DNA from: Calothrix sp. C42_A2020_038 | GTDB taxonomy: Bacteria > Cyanobacteriota > Cyanobacteriia > Cyanobacteriales > Nostocaceae | Length of the DNA: 64,000 bases | Assembly: GCA_015272395.1 (NCBI GenBank) | Contig: JACYLQ010000037.1 | Span: 40,882-104,881, forward strand | Direction: 5' to 3' | In this document: piece by piece, positions 48,505-59,212 of the stretch | Layout: each line of letters starts with the position of its first letter | How positions within the stretch are numbered: the first letter of the stretch is position 1 | Notes under the pieces: generated by a model | What the model was told of the DNA's origin: nothing | The model's database searches: none | What the model saw: only the letters and a program-made list of their open reading frames with translations | Translations under genes and position numbers: made by a program

Positions 48505-50781
48505 TTACGCTTCAATAACTACTCTTAAGTTGCCTCGTTTTTTAGCTACACGGCAAGCTGTTGTATTTCCAGAACGTTCAAATTCCAAATCGAGAATAGT
48601 TGGGCCGACACGTAGATTGTGTAAACAGAGGTGACTGATTGATTCTGGTAAAGCGGGGTCAATAATTCTTAGGCAGTTATTTGGAGCATCGGGTACAAGG
48701 TTAACAATCATTTGTATTAGTTGGAAAATGCTACCAGTTGCCCATGCTTGAGGTGAACAGGCTACAGGATACTGAACTGGGGCATTGTCACCATCGCGCT
48801 CATAACCACAAAGTAATTCAGGTGGACGTTGATAGGGTTGAACACTAGTCATATCAACTAAAGCTTGGAAAACTTCGAGTGCCTGGTCAATAAGACCAAG
48901 AGAACGTAGACCCATAGCAATCATTGAGTTGTCATGAGGCCATACTGAACCAATATGGTATCCCATTGGATTATACGCGGGTGATAAACTACTCAAAGTT
49001 CTGATACCCCAACCGTTGAACATATCCGGCGCTCGTAATCTTTCAGCAACGCTATAAGCTTTTTCTGGAGTAAATATACCGAGTTGGAGGCAGTGACCTG
49101 GGTTAGAGGTTATACTATCAACTTGTTTACCATCACCATCTAGAGCAAGCGCACAAAAGTCCTGGTCTTCCATCCAGAAATCGCGGTTAAAACGTAGTTT
49201 CAGATTACGCGCTTCCTCAGTCCAACGGTCTGCTAAATCTAAACGTTTTTTCATGCGAGCAATTTCAGCTAAACGTAATTTAGCAGCGTAGACATAGGCT
49301 TGTACTTCACATAATGCGATTGAACCATATGCTAATTCACCCTTACGGTTAACTATACAATCGCCCGAATCTTTCCAGCCTTGATTTGCTAAACCTAGCT
49401 TTGATGTACGGTGATAACTTAAGTAACCAGTATCCTTCATATTTCGGTCAATCCAATCCATTCCAGAGAGCGCATTATTCCAAAGATGTTCTAGCGTTTC
49501 TCCATCATGTGTCCAAGCATAGTACTCAGCGTAAAGCATTAGCCATAAAGGAGTCGCATCAACCGTTCCGTAGTAAGGGGTGTGTGGTACTTCCTGACAA
49601 CGTGCTAATTCTCCAAATCGCAATTCGTGCAAAATCTTGCCTGGAGCTTCTTCACGCCATTCATCATCTGTCTTTCCTTGATATATGGCAAGCAAAGTCA
49701 AAGTTTCCTTCGCGATTTGAGGATTTAACATCAAAGTTTGCGATGCTGTAATTAATGAGTCACGTCCGAATAGCGTTGAAAACCAAGGTACTCCAGCAGA
49801 TACAGTTTTATGCTTACCAAAAGACTGTCGCAACAGATACATATCTTGTTCCGCGCGCTCAATCACTCGATTAAATATACCTTTATCAGCGCGAATCCGG
49901 GTAATTTGCTGTACCCAGTTTTGCTCCTCCATCACCTCTGCTGCTTTTGCCTGACCCAATGTTACAGGTGCGCTGACTGTTGAACTTGACTTATTATTTG
50001 TAACTGGTCTACTGCGATAACCCAATTTTTGTTTTTCATGCGGCGCCAATTCAAACCGCCAAAGTGCTGTATAACCTTTAAAATAATCTGGCTGACGATG
50101 CTGGAATTTAATCCGTGACTCCATTATTGCCCCATCCAAACCTTGATAAGCCAGCAACAATGACTTTTCGGTCGCATAGTCACCATCATGCTCATGTTCT
50201 TCTAATGGCATCTCAATAGAAGACAGTGGTTCAACTAAACGTAATAATCGACCACGTTTTTCTCTACCATGTCCGCGAACCTCAAATAAATCAGCAAAAT
50301 CAGCTTCAAAGCTGAGACTAAGCTCAAAGCTAATTGTAGTTGTACTGTAGTTAGATACTTCTATTTCTTCAAATAATGCCCCATTCAGTACAAGTTCACG
50401 ACGAATACCAATCGTATCAGGTCGTAGGCGTTCGTCAATTCGAGGATTGGTACATAAAACAGATAACGAAAATCCTTTATCAGCAGTACTACTTAGTAAT
50501 ACAGGAGAATGCCCGTCAATTTGCAACTCCAATCGACTCAAAAAGCGCGTATCTGAACAAAATAAACCCATACTAGGGTTGCTATCACCAAGACCGCACC
50601 CAGAAATATTACCTAAAGTATCTGTAACTAAAAATAAATCATCATCTTTAATAGTTAATGTTGGCTGCGGTCTAGAACTAACTACGCATGGCCATTCAGG
50701 GATAGGAATTTGTTCTGCAGGAACAAAGGTTTTTCCGTCCAGCAAAATCTTTTCCGGTGTGATTAATGTATCCGGTGTCAT
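48505..50781 (-). CDS. Amylo-alpha-1,6-glucosidase / glycogen debranching enzyme family
   Basis: N-terminal DDDLFLVTDTLGNISG...GLFCSDTRFLSRLEL; GVPWFSTLFGRDSLITASQ; GSVWPHDNSMIAMG. Confidence 0.9.
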   Translation of the reverse strand: MTPDTLITPEKILLDGKTFVPAEQIPIPEWPCVVSSRPQPTLTIKDDDLFLVTDTLGNISGCGLGDSNPSMGLFCSDTRFLSRLELQIDGHSPVLLSSTADKGFSLSVLCTNPRIDERLRPDTIGIRRELVLNGALFEEIEVSNYSTTTISFELSLSFEADFADLFEVRGHGREKRGRLLRLVEPLSSIEMPLEEHEHDGDYATEKSLLLAYQGLDGAIMESRIKFQHRQPDYFKGYTALWRFELAPHEKQKLGYRSRPVTNNKSSSTVSAPVTLGQAKAAEVMEEQNWVQQITRIRADKGIFNRVIERAEQDMYLLRQSFGKHKTVSAGVPWFSTLFGRDSLITASQTLMLNPQIAKETLTLLAIYQGKTDDEWREEAPGKILHELRFGELARCQEVPHTPYYGTVDATPLWLMLYAEYYAWTHDGETLEHLWNNALSGMDWIDRNMKDTGYLSYHRTSKLGLANQGWKDSGDCIVNRKGELAYGSIALCEVQAYVYAAKLRLAEIARMKKRLDLADRWTEEARNLKLRFNRDFWMEDQDFCALALDGDGKQVDSITSNPGHCLQLGIFTPEKAYSVAERLRAPDMFNGWGIRTLSSLSPAYNPMGYHIGSVWPHDNSMIAMGLRSLGLIDQALEVFQALVDMTSVQPYQRPPELLCGYERDGDNAPVQYPVACSPQAWATGSIFQLIQMIVNLVPDAPNNCLRIIDPALPESISHLCLHNLRVGPTILDLEFERSGNTTACRVAKKRGNLRVVIEA

Positions 50782-51250
50782 TCTCCAGTTTCCACGTAAT
50801 AACAGGTCTAGTTTTCTTCGTCAAAAAAGCGTCAACAGGAAAAAATGTGCCACCTTTTCAACTTTCTGTTGCTGAGTCAATTGGGCAACCAACAAAATGC
50901 CCGTACCAACTCAGTTGGTAAATAAAGTATAAAATTTACACAGAAATTTATTAATTTATGTAAATTTTGAGAAATCTTATAGATTATAGCGTTAGAGATA
51001 GAACCTAAAGCAACCGAATGGTGAAGATTTCCACACTATTGAATGTTAATTTCACGACACAAATCAATCGAAAGTATTATTACAGCTTCTAGTGATAAAT
51101 AATGGCTAAGAATAAAATGTTTTATATTTATTTAAATTATATATCTACGAAAACGGCTTTATTTGTCCAATAAGAACAAAATAGCCTATAAATAACCTTA
51201 ATCGGGGGTTGCAAATGTAATAGCTTAAGTAAGATAGTGGCAATGGATAA

Positions 51251-51465
51251 TCAACGGATGTAACAGATAATTAGTTTTAAGTAGCTAAACCTTGTTTGTA
51301 ATAGATAAAAAAATATCATGTCCCGTTAATTACCTACCCCAGTAAAGACGTTACATGTAACGTCTCTACAAGGTTTTTATTAAGGTTACGCTACCGGACA
51401 TGATATAACCTATCCGCTACATCCGTTGCAAACCAACTACCCAAAATTGATGACACGAACCACTA
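51251..51465. repeat. Composite TIR element abutting glycosyltransferase stop codon
   Basis: aacggatgtaacag...catccgttgcaaaccaactacccaaaattgatgacacgaaccacta; internal palindrome gacgttacatgtaacgtc. Confidence 0.65.
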
Positions 51466-52488
51466 GATTAGAACCATTGAATAAGCACGTTCGTACTCAT
51501 CAGCCATTGTTTCGACGCTAAAGCGGCTAACCACATACTCACGACAAATGTGACGGTCTAGCTTCATTGCCTGGGGAACCATTTCAATCATGGCTTCAAG
51601 CGAATGACAAACATAACCAGTTTTGCCGTGAGCAATAACTTCTGGTACGGAACCAAGACCCATACCCACCACAGGTGTACCTGTTGCCATCGACTCAATC
51701 ATTACTAAACCGAATGGTTCACGCCAAGTAATAGGAAATAAGGTTACGGATGCTCCTGCTAAAAGTTTCACTTTTTCTTCGTGAGAAACTTCACCTAGAA
51801 ACTGAATTTGCTCACCATCAATTAGCGGTTCAACTTGTTCGTAATAAAATTCTTTATCCACAACATCAACTTTACCTGCCATTTTTAATGGCAAACCAAT
51901 TGCATGGGCTATTTTAATAGCTTCAAGCGGCCCTTTTTCTGGCGATATGCGCCCAACAAAAGCTAAATAAGCTGGTTGTATGGGTTCTGAGTTGAAAGCG
52001 TAAACAGACGTATCAATTCCGTTATAGACAGTATGAATGTAATTTAATCCTAAACGGGGTTCACGCTGTGCCTCACTAATACTTATGAACTTTTGCCAAG
52101 CAAAGCGGCGGTATATTTTTTCGTTCTCTGAGGTAAAGGCACCGTGGAGTGTATGAACAGTAGGCGTTTTGACAAAGCTGCTGTAGCTGAGAGTTTGGTA
52201 ACCGAAATGAGAGTGAATAACATCAAAATGGTGTGCGTTTTGGTAAACATCAGCAAGAAGCATATGCTCATAGATACCCGGTTCTTGAATATTTGGGTCG
52301 ATTCGTAGTGCTTGTGGATGTACCGTTCTAAGTTTTGCTGCCGTTATTGAATCTCCAGAAGCAAATAAAGTTACTTCGTGACCACGCCGAACTAACTCAT
52401 CTGTTAAAAGCTTTACAATTAATTCGATACCACCATAACGTTTGGGAGGTACACGCTCCCATAAAGGGGCTATTTGAGCAATTTTCAT
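51463..52488 (-). CDS. Glycosyltransferase family 4
   Basis: IAPLWERVPPKRYGGIELIVKLLTDELVRRGHEVTLFASGDS; FVGRISPEKGP; EPFGLVMIESMATGTPVVG. Confidence 0.92.
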   Translation of the reverse strand: MKIAQIAPLWERVPPKRYGGIELIVKLLTDELVRRGHEVTLFASGDSITAAKLRTVHPQALRIDPNIQEPGIYEHMLLADVYQNAHHFDVIHSHFGYQTLSYSSFVKTPTVHTLHGAFTSENEKIYRRFAWQKFISISEAQREPRLGLNYIHTVYNGIDTSVYAFNSEPIQPAYLAFVGRISPEKGPLEAIKIAHAIGLPLKMAGKVDVVDKEFYYEQVEPLIDGEQIQFLGEVSHEEKVKLLAGASVTLFPITWREPFGLVMIESMATGTPVVGMGLGSVPEVIAHGKTGYVCHSLEAMIEMVPQAMKLDRHICREYVVSRFSVETMADEYERAYSMVLI

Positions 52489-53481
52489 GTTTCACCTAAT
52501 GCAGGGAAATACTGGTATACCTGTTGTATACCTGTTTTAAATTCGTGATAGTCTTTCAGCACACTTTCGCGTATGCACACAATCAGTGAACATTTATACA
52601 GATATACTAATGCCTACTGCTATTTAGCAAAAGACCTAATCAGAAAGAAAGTAAATTCTAAAATTTCTTTTTTCCAAGGCATAGAAGAATAATTTATCTG
52701 CTTTTGATTGAATTTTTATCAAAATTATTCCCACTATCAAATCCTTTTCTGACAATGACTCAGCTAGGTGCTAACACAATATTATCTAGTGTAAAATTCT
52801 TGAAAATAAATATTTCAAAACTGATTGTTTTAAACATGATTTTGTGATTTTATAATCTCAACAGAGTTATATTACATGAATTTGCAACATAGAGCAATAT
52901 CTGTATATTGCTAAGTAAATATATTAATTATTAATTTTAGATTAAGTGTAATTATTGAGGTAAAAAAGTTTTTTTATATACTCATTTTGCAAATATGCTT
53001 TAATGTCTATCAGTAACTTATGTCGTGATTATGACTTGATATATTAATCTGGAATCAAAGCTGCGGGTTATTTGTGACTAAAAAAGATCAACTGTGCCAT
53101 ATTTATGCACCCTCTTAAATCTAACGTGTATGATATCTTGATTTGAATAGTTATGCGAGTAAAACTAATCTTTGTTGAAATACTGATACTGTTTCAAACA
53201 ATGGTAATATTATTAATACTTTTTTAATATTGCTATTTAAATTACACAACAAGGCTAGATAAAACTTAACTCACGTAGCTGAGAGTGCAATATTATAGAG
53301 GAAAGTATCCATGTATAATAAGAAAAACAAATACATATCAAACAGGGAACGAACACTTTCGGTGATGCTTTGGCAATCTTTACATATCGCAACCATATAT
53401 TTGAGTTGAAAGACCATTGTAATTTGTACAATGCAGCTGAGAGATGGTTTTTGTCTTTGATTATTGCTCTAAACAAGATAC

Positions 53482-55482
53482 ATGAGCATTTCGACTTCGG
53501 TACTGAGCGAATTGCTACAGACCCTACCCTACCTACGACCACAACTTTACTTTAAAGCTTCGTTGACAGCCCTCTCCCATGCGATGGAAGACCAAGTTTT
53601 GGCGGCTACTCTCGAAGCACCACTGGTAATTGCCAGTTTTCAGCGCGAGCGTTTTTACCGTCAAGAGGCACATCGTTATGAGCGGTTAGCACAAAGAAGT
53701 AATCAAGTATATGTTTTGGCTGCCCCGGAAACTGATTTTGCCGACAGTTCCGAGTATTACGAAAAAATTGCTTTTGAACCAGAAGATGCCCTTAGCAACG
53801 AATGGCATTTGGTCGTAATTGCCCAAAATTACGCCACTTGCCTTGTTTGTCGAGAGCTAGTGCGTTCTGTCAATCAAAATGATGAGCTACGCGAACTGAG
53901 TCCAAATTTAGATATGGATACAGCCCGAAGGTTTGAGGGAATTTGGACATCCGAGCGAGGTGTTAGTGTTAGAGCCGCTGACTTACTTTTAGCCCGGATT
54001 CAACTTTACCGACCTGAGTTAGCTAGTAAAATTAACCATGTACGAAGACGATTTGATATTGGTAAATATAAAGGTATTAGTAACCCACTATTAAAAACGA
54101 GTGAGTATGCCTGTGATATTGACACCAACCCTTTTGTACAGCGGTTAGTAACTTATCTACAGGCAAGTCAATATAAATTGCACAAAGCTTACCGTTCGAT
54201 TGCCGCACAAGCACGAAAAGAGCGTTTAGTCAACTCAATTACAACAACAATTCGACGCTCATTAAATCCACAAGAAGTACTCCATGCAGCAGCCCAGGAA
54301 TTGGGTCAAATATTAGGAGCTTGTCGTTGTTTGATTTACCGCGCCCAAGTACAGGACTTATGCGCGACGATTGAGCATGAATTTATTAGTTCCGGTGTCA
54401 TGTCGGTGAAAGGGCAAACCTGGCAGTTAGAAAACAATCCACTGTTTGCAGAAGTCGTGCAGCATAATGAAGGAGTATGTGTCGCCGATACAATGAATGA
54501 CAGTCGTACATCGAATTCGCCTGTATTGTGGAGACACGTTGAAAAGTTGGGAATTCGTTCTTGGCTACTTGAACCAGTTTTTTACCAAGGACGATTGCTC
54601 GGAATAATTGAATTACATTACTGTGGAAATTCTCCACACATCTGGCACACAGGTGAGATTGATTTGGTTAAAGCCATTGCAATTCAAATTGGCGCCGCAC
54701 TCATTCAGGCAGAATCATTTGCCAATCTCGAAGACCTGAACAGTCAACTTGAAGCACTCGACCGAACTCGCAGTAATTTAATCGCAATTACTGGGCACGA
54801 ACTTCGTACCCCACTTTCGACTATTCAAGTTTGTTTAGAAAGTCTGGCTACCGAACCGGACATGCCTTTGGAATTACGGCAAGTTATGCTCAATACTGCC
54901 TTATCAGATTCCGAGCGAATGCGCAAGCTAGTACAAGATTTTTTAACACTTTCTAACCTTGAAAGTGGTCGAGTTGAGTGGCACCCAGAATCATTAACTC
55001 TGCAAGAGTGTGTCGATTTAGCTCTCAGTCGAGTACGTGCCCGTATTACAGTTGAACAGTTACCGCAAATTACTACCGACATCGCCAAAAATTTACCCTT
55101 AGTCCTAGCTGATGGGGATTGGTTAGTTGAAGTTCTAGCCAAGCTCATAGACAACGCTTGTAAGTTCACTTCAACCGACGGCAAAATTACAATTATCGCG
55201 CGTCGCAACGGCACTCAAATGGTAGAGGTAACAGTCGCCGACACTGGTCGAGGTATAGAACCTAACCTTCTCGAAATTGTGTTTGACCGTTTCTATCAAG
55301 AAGAAGGCGCCTTGAGACGAACTGCTGGAGGTACTGGGTTAGGATTAGCGATTTGTCGCCAAATTGTCAACGGATGGGGAGGAGACATTTGGGCAGAATC
55401 CAAAGGGAAAAACCAAGGAAGCCAATTTCACTTTACAGTACCAGTCGTGGCGAAGAGTCAGGAGGTAGGAAGTAGAAGTTAG
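53482..55482 (+). CDS. DICT sensory domain - GAF - histidine kinase
   Basis: DICT-like N-terminus; ITGHELRTPLSTIQ H-box; LIDNACKFTS, VADTGRGIEPN, GTGLGLAICRQIV. Confidence 0.9.
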   Translation: MSISTSVLSELLQTLPYLRPQLYFKASLTALSHAMEDQVLAATLEAPLVIASFQRERFYRQEAHRYERLAQRSNQVYVLAAPETDFADSSEYYEKIAFEPEDALSNEWHLVVIAQNYATCLVCRELVRSVNQNDELRELSPNLDMDTARRFEGIWTSERGVSVRAADLLLARIQLYRPELASKINHVRRRFDIGKYKGISNPLLKTSEYACDIDTNPFVQRLVTYLQASQYKLHKAYRSIAAQARKERLVNSITTTIRRSLNPQEVLHAAAQELGQILGACRCLIYRAQVQDLCATIEHEFISSGVMSVKGQTWQLENNPLFAEVVQHNEGVCVADTMNDSRTSNSPVLWRHVEKLGIRSWLLEPVFYQGRLLGIIELHYCGNSPHIWHTGEIDLVKAIAIQIGAALIQAESFANLEDLNSQLEALDRTRSNLIAITGHELRTPLSTIQVCLESLATEPDMPLELRQVMLNTALSDSERMRKLVQDFLTLSNLESGRVEWHPESLTLQECVDLALSRVRARITVEQLPQITTDIAKNLPLVLADGDWLVEVLAKLIDNACKFTSTDGKITIIARRNGTQMVEVTVADTGRGIEPNLLEIVFDRFYQEEGALRRTAGGTGLGLAICRQIVNGWGGDIWAESKGKNQGSQFHFTVPVVAKSQEVGSRS

Positions 55483-55621
55483 GAGGCGCGGAGTTATTTA
55501 CAACTCGTAACTCCTGACTATTAACTTCTAACTCGAAAAAGTGTTACAGACTATGAAATAATCGCTGTATTGGAGTTGATGCAATGTTAGGATGCCGTAA
55601 AAACATTTGAGTAAAAACCTT

Positions 55622-56041
55622 ATGGCAGAACAACTTTCTGGACAAACCCCTTTGTTCGGTGGCGGCACTGGCGGCTTGTTAACCAAAGCAGCCGAGGAAG
55701 AATTTTACGCAATCACCTGGACTAGCCCCAAAGAGCAAGTTTTTGAAATGCCCACTGGTGGCGCCGCTAAAATGCGTCAAGGTGAAAACCTGCTCTATTT
55801 AGCTCGTAAAGAGTATGGTATTGCGCTCGGTGGTCAACTCCGGAAATTCAAAATCACAGATTACAAAATTTACCGGGGTTATCCAGGTGGTGAAATGACA
55901 ATGATTCACCCTGCTGACGGTGTATTCCCCGAAAAAGTTAACCAAGGACGCGAGAAAATACGTTACGTTGACCGCAAAATTGGTGAAAACCCCAGCCCCG
56001 CTCAACTAAAATTCAGCGGTAAGTATACTTACGACGCATAA
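55622..56041 (+). CDS. psaD: Photosystem I reaction center subunit II
   Basis: [49 protein letters not shown]... Confidence 0.95.
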   Translation: MAEQLSGQTPLFGGGTGGLLTKAAEEEFYAITWTSPKEQVFEMPTGGAAKMRQGENLLYLARKEYGIALGGQLRKFKITDYKIYRGYPGGEMTMIHPADGVFPEKVNQGREKIRYVDRKIGENPSPAQLKFSGKYTYDA

Positions 56042-56045
56042 CTAA

Positions 56046-56240
56046 ATTAAAGTTCTGAGTTAGGAGTTAGGAGGCGCGGAGTAATCACTTCCAACTTTTA
56101 ACTCTTAACTCATAACTTGTAGAGTTAAGAGTAGAGACGCGAAAAACCAAAGCGTCTGTACGGAGTCAGGAGTTAGGAATCATCATTTACAACTCATAAC
56201 TCATAACTCATAACTCATCACTTATAACTCCTAACTATTT
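56046..56240. repeat. Cluster of heptamer-like short repeats (TAACTCC/TAACTCA and complements) with one GTAGAGACGC palindrome
   Basis: gagttaggagttagg...aactcttaactcataactt...aactcataactcataactcataactcatcacttataactcctaac. Confidence 0.8.
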
Positions 56241-57749
56241 ATGATTTTTCCCGACTTTTCTCAGTTTTCTGAATTAGCAAAACAAGGTAATTTTGTACCA
56301 GTTTACCAAGAGTGGGTTGCCGATTTAGATACACCTGTTTCGGCTTGGTACAAGGTATGCTCTGGTCAGCCTTACAGTTTTTTGCTGGAGTCAGTTGAAG
56401 GTGGAGAGAAAATCGGACGTTATAGTTTAGTTGGTTGTAACCCTTTGTGGGTTTTAGAAGCGCGCGGAGAGCAAACAACACAAACGCATCGAGATGGATC
56501 GCAAGCGTCATTTGATGGCGATCCTTTTGACGCACTTGCACATTGTTTGGCGCCTTACCAACCCGTTAAGTTACCAGAGTTGCCACCAGGAATTGGTGGT
56601 TTATTTGGGTTTTGGGGTTATGAACTGATCAGGTGGATAGAACCACGGGTGCCAATTCATCAACAAGATGACCGTAATATACCTGATGGATTATGGATGC
56701 AGGTTGATCATTTGTTGATATTTGACCAGGTAAAACGGAAGATTTGGGCGATCGCATATGCAGATTTACGCGGTTCCAATACAAAGGAAGCATATGAAAA
56801 AGCAGTTGAGTGCGTTACGCAAATGGTAAGTAAGTTGTCTGCACCGCTTGAACCTGCAAAAACAATTTTAGAGTGGAAACCTCCTACACTACAGTCGCAT
56901 CCGACAGAAAATGAATATCAAAGCAATTTCACGCGCGAAGAGTTTTGTCGCAGTGTTGAAAAAGCGAAGGAATACATTAAAGCTGGTGATATTTTTCAAG
57001 TCGTTATTTCCCAGCGTTTAACTACTGAGTATACTGCTGACCCATTTTCGCTTTACCGTTCGCTACGTCAAATCAATCCTTCACCCTATATGGCGTTTTT
57101 TAACTTTCAGGACTGGCAAATTATTGGCTCTAGTCCAGAAGTGATGGTAAAAGCAGAAAAAGATGCTGAGGGTCATAATATTGCAACGCTGCGTCCAATT
57201 GCTGGTACAAGGAAAAGAGGTAAAACTCCTCAAGAAGATGCTGCGTTAGCTGAAGATTTGTTACAAGACCCCAAGGAAATTGCTGAACATGTCATGTTAG
57301 TAGACTTAGGACGGAATGATTTAGGACGTGCATGTGAAAGTGGTAGCGTTTGTGTTGATGAATTAATGGTTATTGAGCGTTATTCCCATGTCATGCATAT
57401 TGTTAGTAACGTTATCGGTAAACTGGCGCCTAATAAAACAGCGTGGGACTTAATGAAAGCTTGTTTCCCTGCTGGTACAGTCAGTGGGGCACCAAAAATT
57501 CGAGCAATGGAAATTATTAATGAGTTAGAACCATCTCGCCGAGGTGTGTATTCCGGTGTATACGGGTATTACGATTTTGAAGGACAATTAAATACTGCGA
57601 TTGCAATACGGACAATGGTCGCGTATGGAGGTAAGGTGAGTGTACAAGCTGGCGCCGGGTTAGTTGCTGACTCGGAACCAGAGAAGGAATATGAAGAAAC
57701 ATTGAATAAAGCGCGCGGGATGTTGGAAGCGATCAAGTGTTTGAGTTGA
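56241..57749 (+). CDS. trpE: Anthranilate synthase component I
   Basis: IGRYSLVG; SPEVMVKAE; RPIAGTRKRGKTPQED; AGTVSGAPKIRAMEII. Confidence 0.92.
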   Translation: MIFPDFSQFSELAKQGNFVPVYQEWVADLDTPVSAWYKVCSGQPYSFLLESVEGGEKIGRYSLVGCNPLWVLEARGEQTTQTHRDGSQASFDGDPFDALAHCLAPYQPVKLPELPPGIGGLFGFWGYELIRWIEPRVPIHQQDDRNIPDGLWMQVDHLLIFDQVKRKIWAIAYADLRGSNTKEAYEKAVECVTQMVSKLSAPLEPAKTILEWKPPTLQSHPTENEYQSNFTREEFCRSVEKAKEYIKAGDIFQVVISQRLTTEYTADPFSLYRSLRQINPSPYMAFFNFQDWQIIGSSPEVMVKAEKDAEGHNIATLRPIAGTRKRGKTPQEDAALAEDLLQDPKEIAEHVMLVDLGRNDLGRACESGSVCVDELMVIERYSHVMHIVSNVIGKLAPNKTAWDLMKACFPAGTVSGAPKIRAMEIINELEPSRRGVYSGVYGYYDFEGQLNTAIAIRTMVAYGGKVSVQAGAGLVADSEPEKEYEETLNKARGMLEAIKCLS

Positions 57750-57751
57750 GA

Positions 57752-59134
57752 CTACTTTTTACCAAAAAGTCGCTTGAGCATAGGTAGCTTACCTTCATAA
57801 GGTGGATACAAAACTTTCAGATCAAATACAAAATTCCGCTTCAAAACACTTTTGTAATGGGAAAAAACATCAAAACTAGCTTTGCCGTGATATTTACCAA
57901 TTCCACTATCTCCGACACCACCAAAAGGTAATGAAGCTACCCCACAGTGTTTGATTGTATCATTGATACAAACACCACCAGATGAAGTTTCACGTAATAT
58001 CCGCGCTTGCAAATCTTGATTATTAGTAAATAAGTACAAAGCCAGTGGTTTGGGACGATAATTTATAGCTGTAATTACCTCATTAATGTCTTCGTATTCA
58101 ATCACAGGAAGAATTGGACCAAAAATTTCTTCCTCCATGATAGAATCCTGCCATAAAACATTATTGATTATGGTTGGAGCAATAAATAGTTGCTCTGAAT
58201 CACATTCCCCACCAAGATAAATATCTCCTTTGAGATAATTAACTAATCTAGTATAATGTTTCTGGCTAATGATTCTAGCGTAATCTACACTATTTATGGG
58301 ATTCTGACCGTAAAATTCTTTGAGGCTATCTGCGATTGCTGTTAATAAATCCTGTTTAATAGATTTATGTACTAACAAATAATCAGGTGCAATACAAGTT
58401 TGTCCAGCGTTTAAAAACTTACCCCATGTAATGCGTCGCGCGCTCACTTCAAGATTTATATCTGTATCAACAATACAAGGGCTTTTACCCCCTAATTCCA
58501 GGGTAACAGGTGTCAGATGTTTTGCCGCCTCCTTCATAATAATTTTGCCAACCGCTGTACCACCTGTAAAAAAGATATGGTCAAACTTTTCTTGTAGTAA
58601 CTCTTGAGTGGTTTCTACTCCTCCTTCAACAACAGTAATATACTCAGATGGAAAAATATTTGATATTACCTTATTAATCACGTGCGAAGTATTAGCAGCA
58701 ATCTCAGAAGGCTTAATAATTGCACAATTACCAGCAGCAATTGCTCCCACTAATGGTAGTAAACTCAATTGAAAAGGATAATTCCAGGGGCCTATAATTA
58801 AAGCAACTCCTAATGGTTCAGGATATAAATAAGCTGACCCAGGTAAAAAAGTAAATTCAAGCCTTTTTCTTTGAGGTTTTACCCAATTATTCAAGTGCTT
58901 AATAGTATCAGTAATTTCAGTAAAAATTAGCGACAATTCTGCACCATAAACTTCAAACTCAGGTTTATTTAAATCAGCTTTTAACGCTTGAGTAATCTCC
59001 AAATCATATTTGATTATAGCTTGTTTTAAGTTTTGTAATTGTTCGATACGAAAACTAACATCTCTGGTAGCACCTGTGTGAAAGAATTGACGTTGTTTAC
59101 TAACAACCTCACCAATGAGTGATTGACCAATCAT
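57752..59134 (-). CDS. Aldehyde dehydrogenase family protein
   Basis: LIIGPWNYPFQLSLLPLVGAIAAGN; TLELGGKSPCIV; NAGQTCIAPDYLLV. Confidence 0.92.
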   Translation of the reverse strand: MIGQSLIGEVVSKQRQFFHTGATRDVSFRIEQLQNLKQAIIKYDLEITQALKADLNKPEFEVYGAELSLIFTEITDTIKHLNNWVKPQRKRLEFTFLPGSAYLYPEPLGVALIIGPWNYPFQLSLLPLVGAIAAGNCAIIKPSEIAANTSHVINKVISNIFPSEYITVVEGGVETTQELLQEKFDHIFFTGGTAVGKIIMKEAAKHLTPVTLELGGKSPCIVDTDINLEVSARRITWGKFLNAGQTCIAPDYLLVHKSIKQDLLTAIADSLKEFYGQNPINSVDYARIISQKHYTRLVNYLKGDIYLGGECDSEQLFIAPTIINNVLWQDSIMEEEIFGPILPVIEYEDINEVITAINYRPKPLALYLFTNNQDLQARILRETSSGGVCINDTIKHCGVASLPFGGVGDSGIGKYHGKASFDVFSHYKSVLKRNFVFDLKVLYPPYEGKLPMLKRLFGKK

Positions 59135-59176
59135 AATTAGATGCGTTATTTACCTAAATTTAACCTTGATGAACGC

Positions 59177-59196
59177 CCCACCGCATGGGCGGTGGG
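59177..59196 (-). terminator. Hairpin CCCACCGC-ATGG-GCGGTGGG downstream of metH
   Basis: Perfect 8-bp stem after the metH stop. Confidence 0.5.
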
Positions 59197-59212
59197 AAGT
59201 ATTGAATGACTA

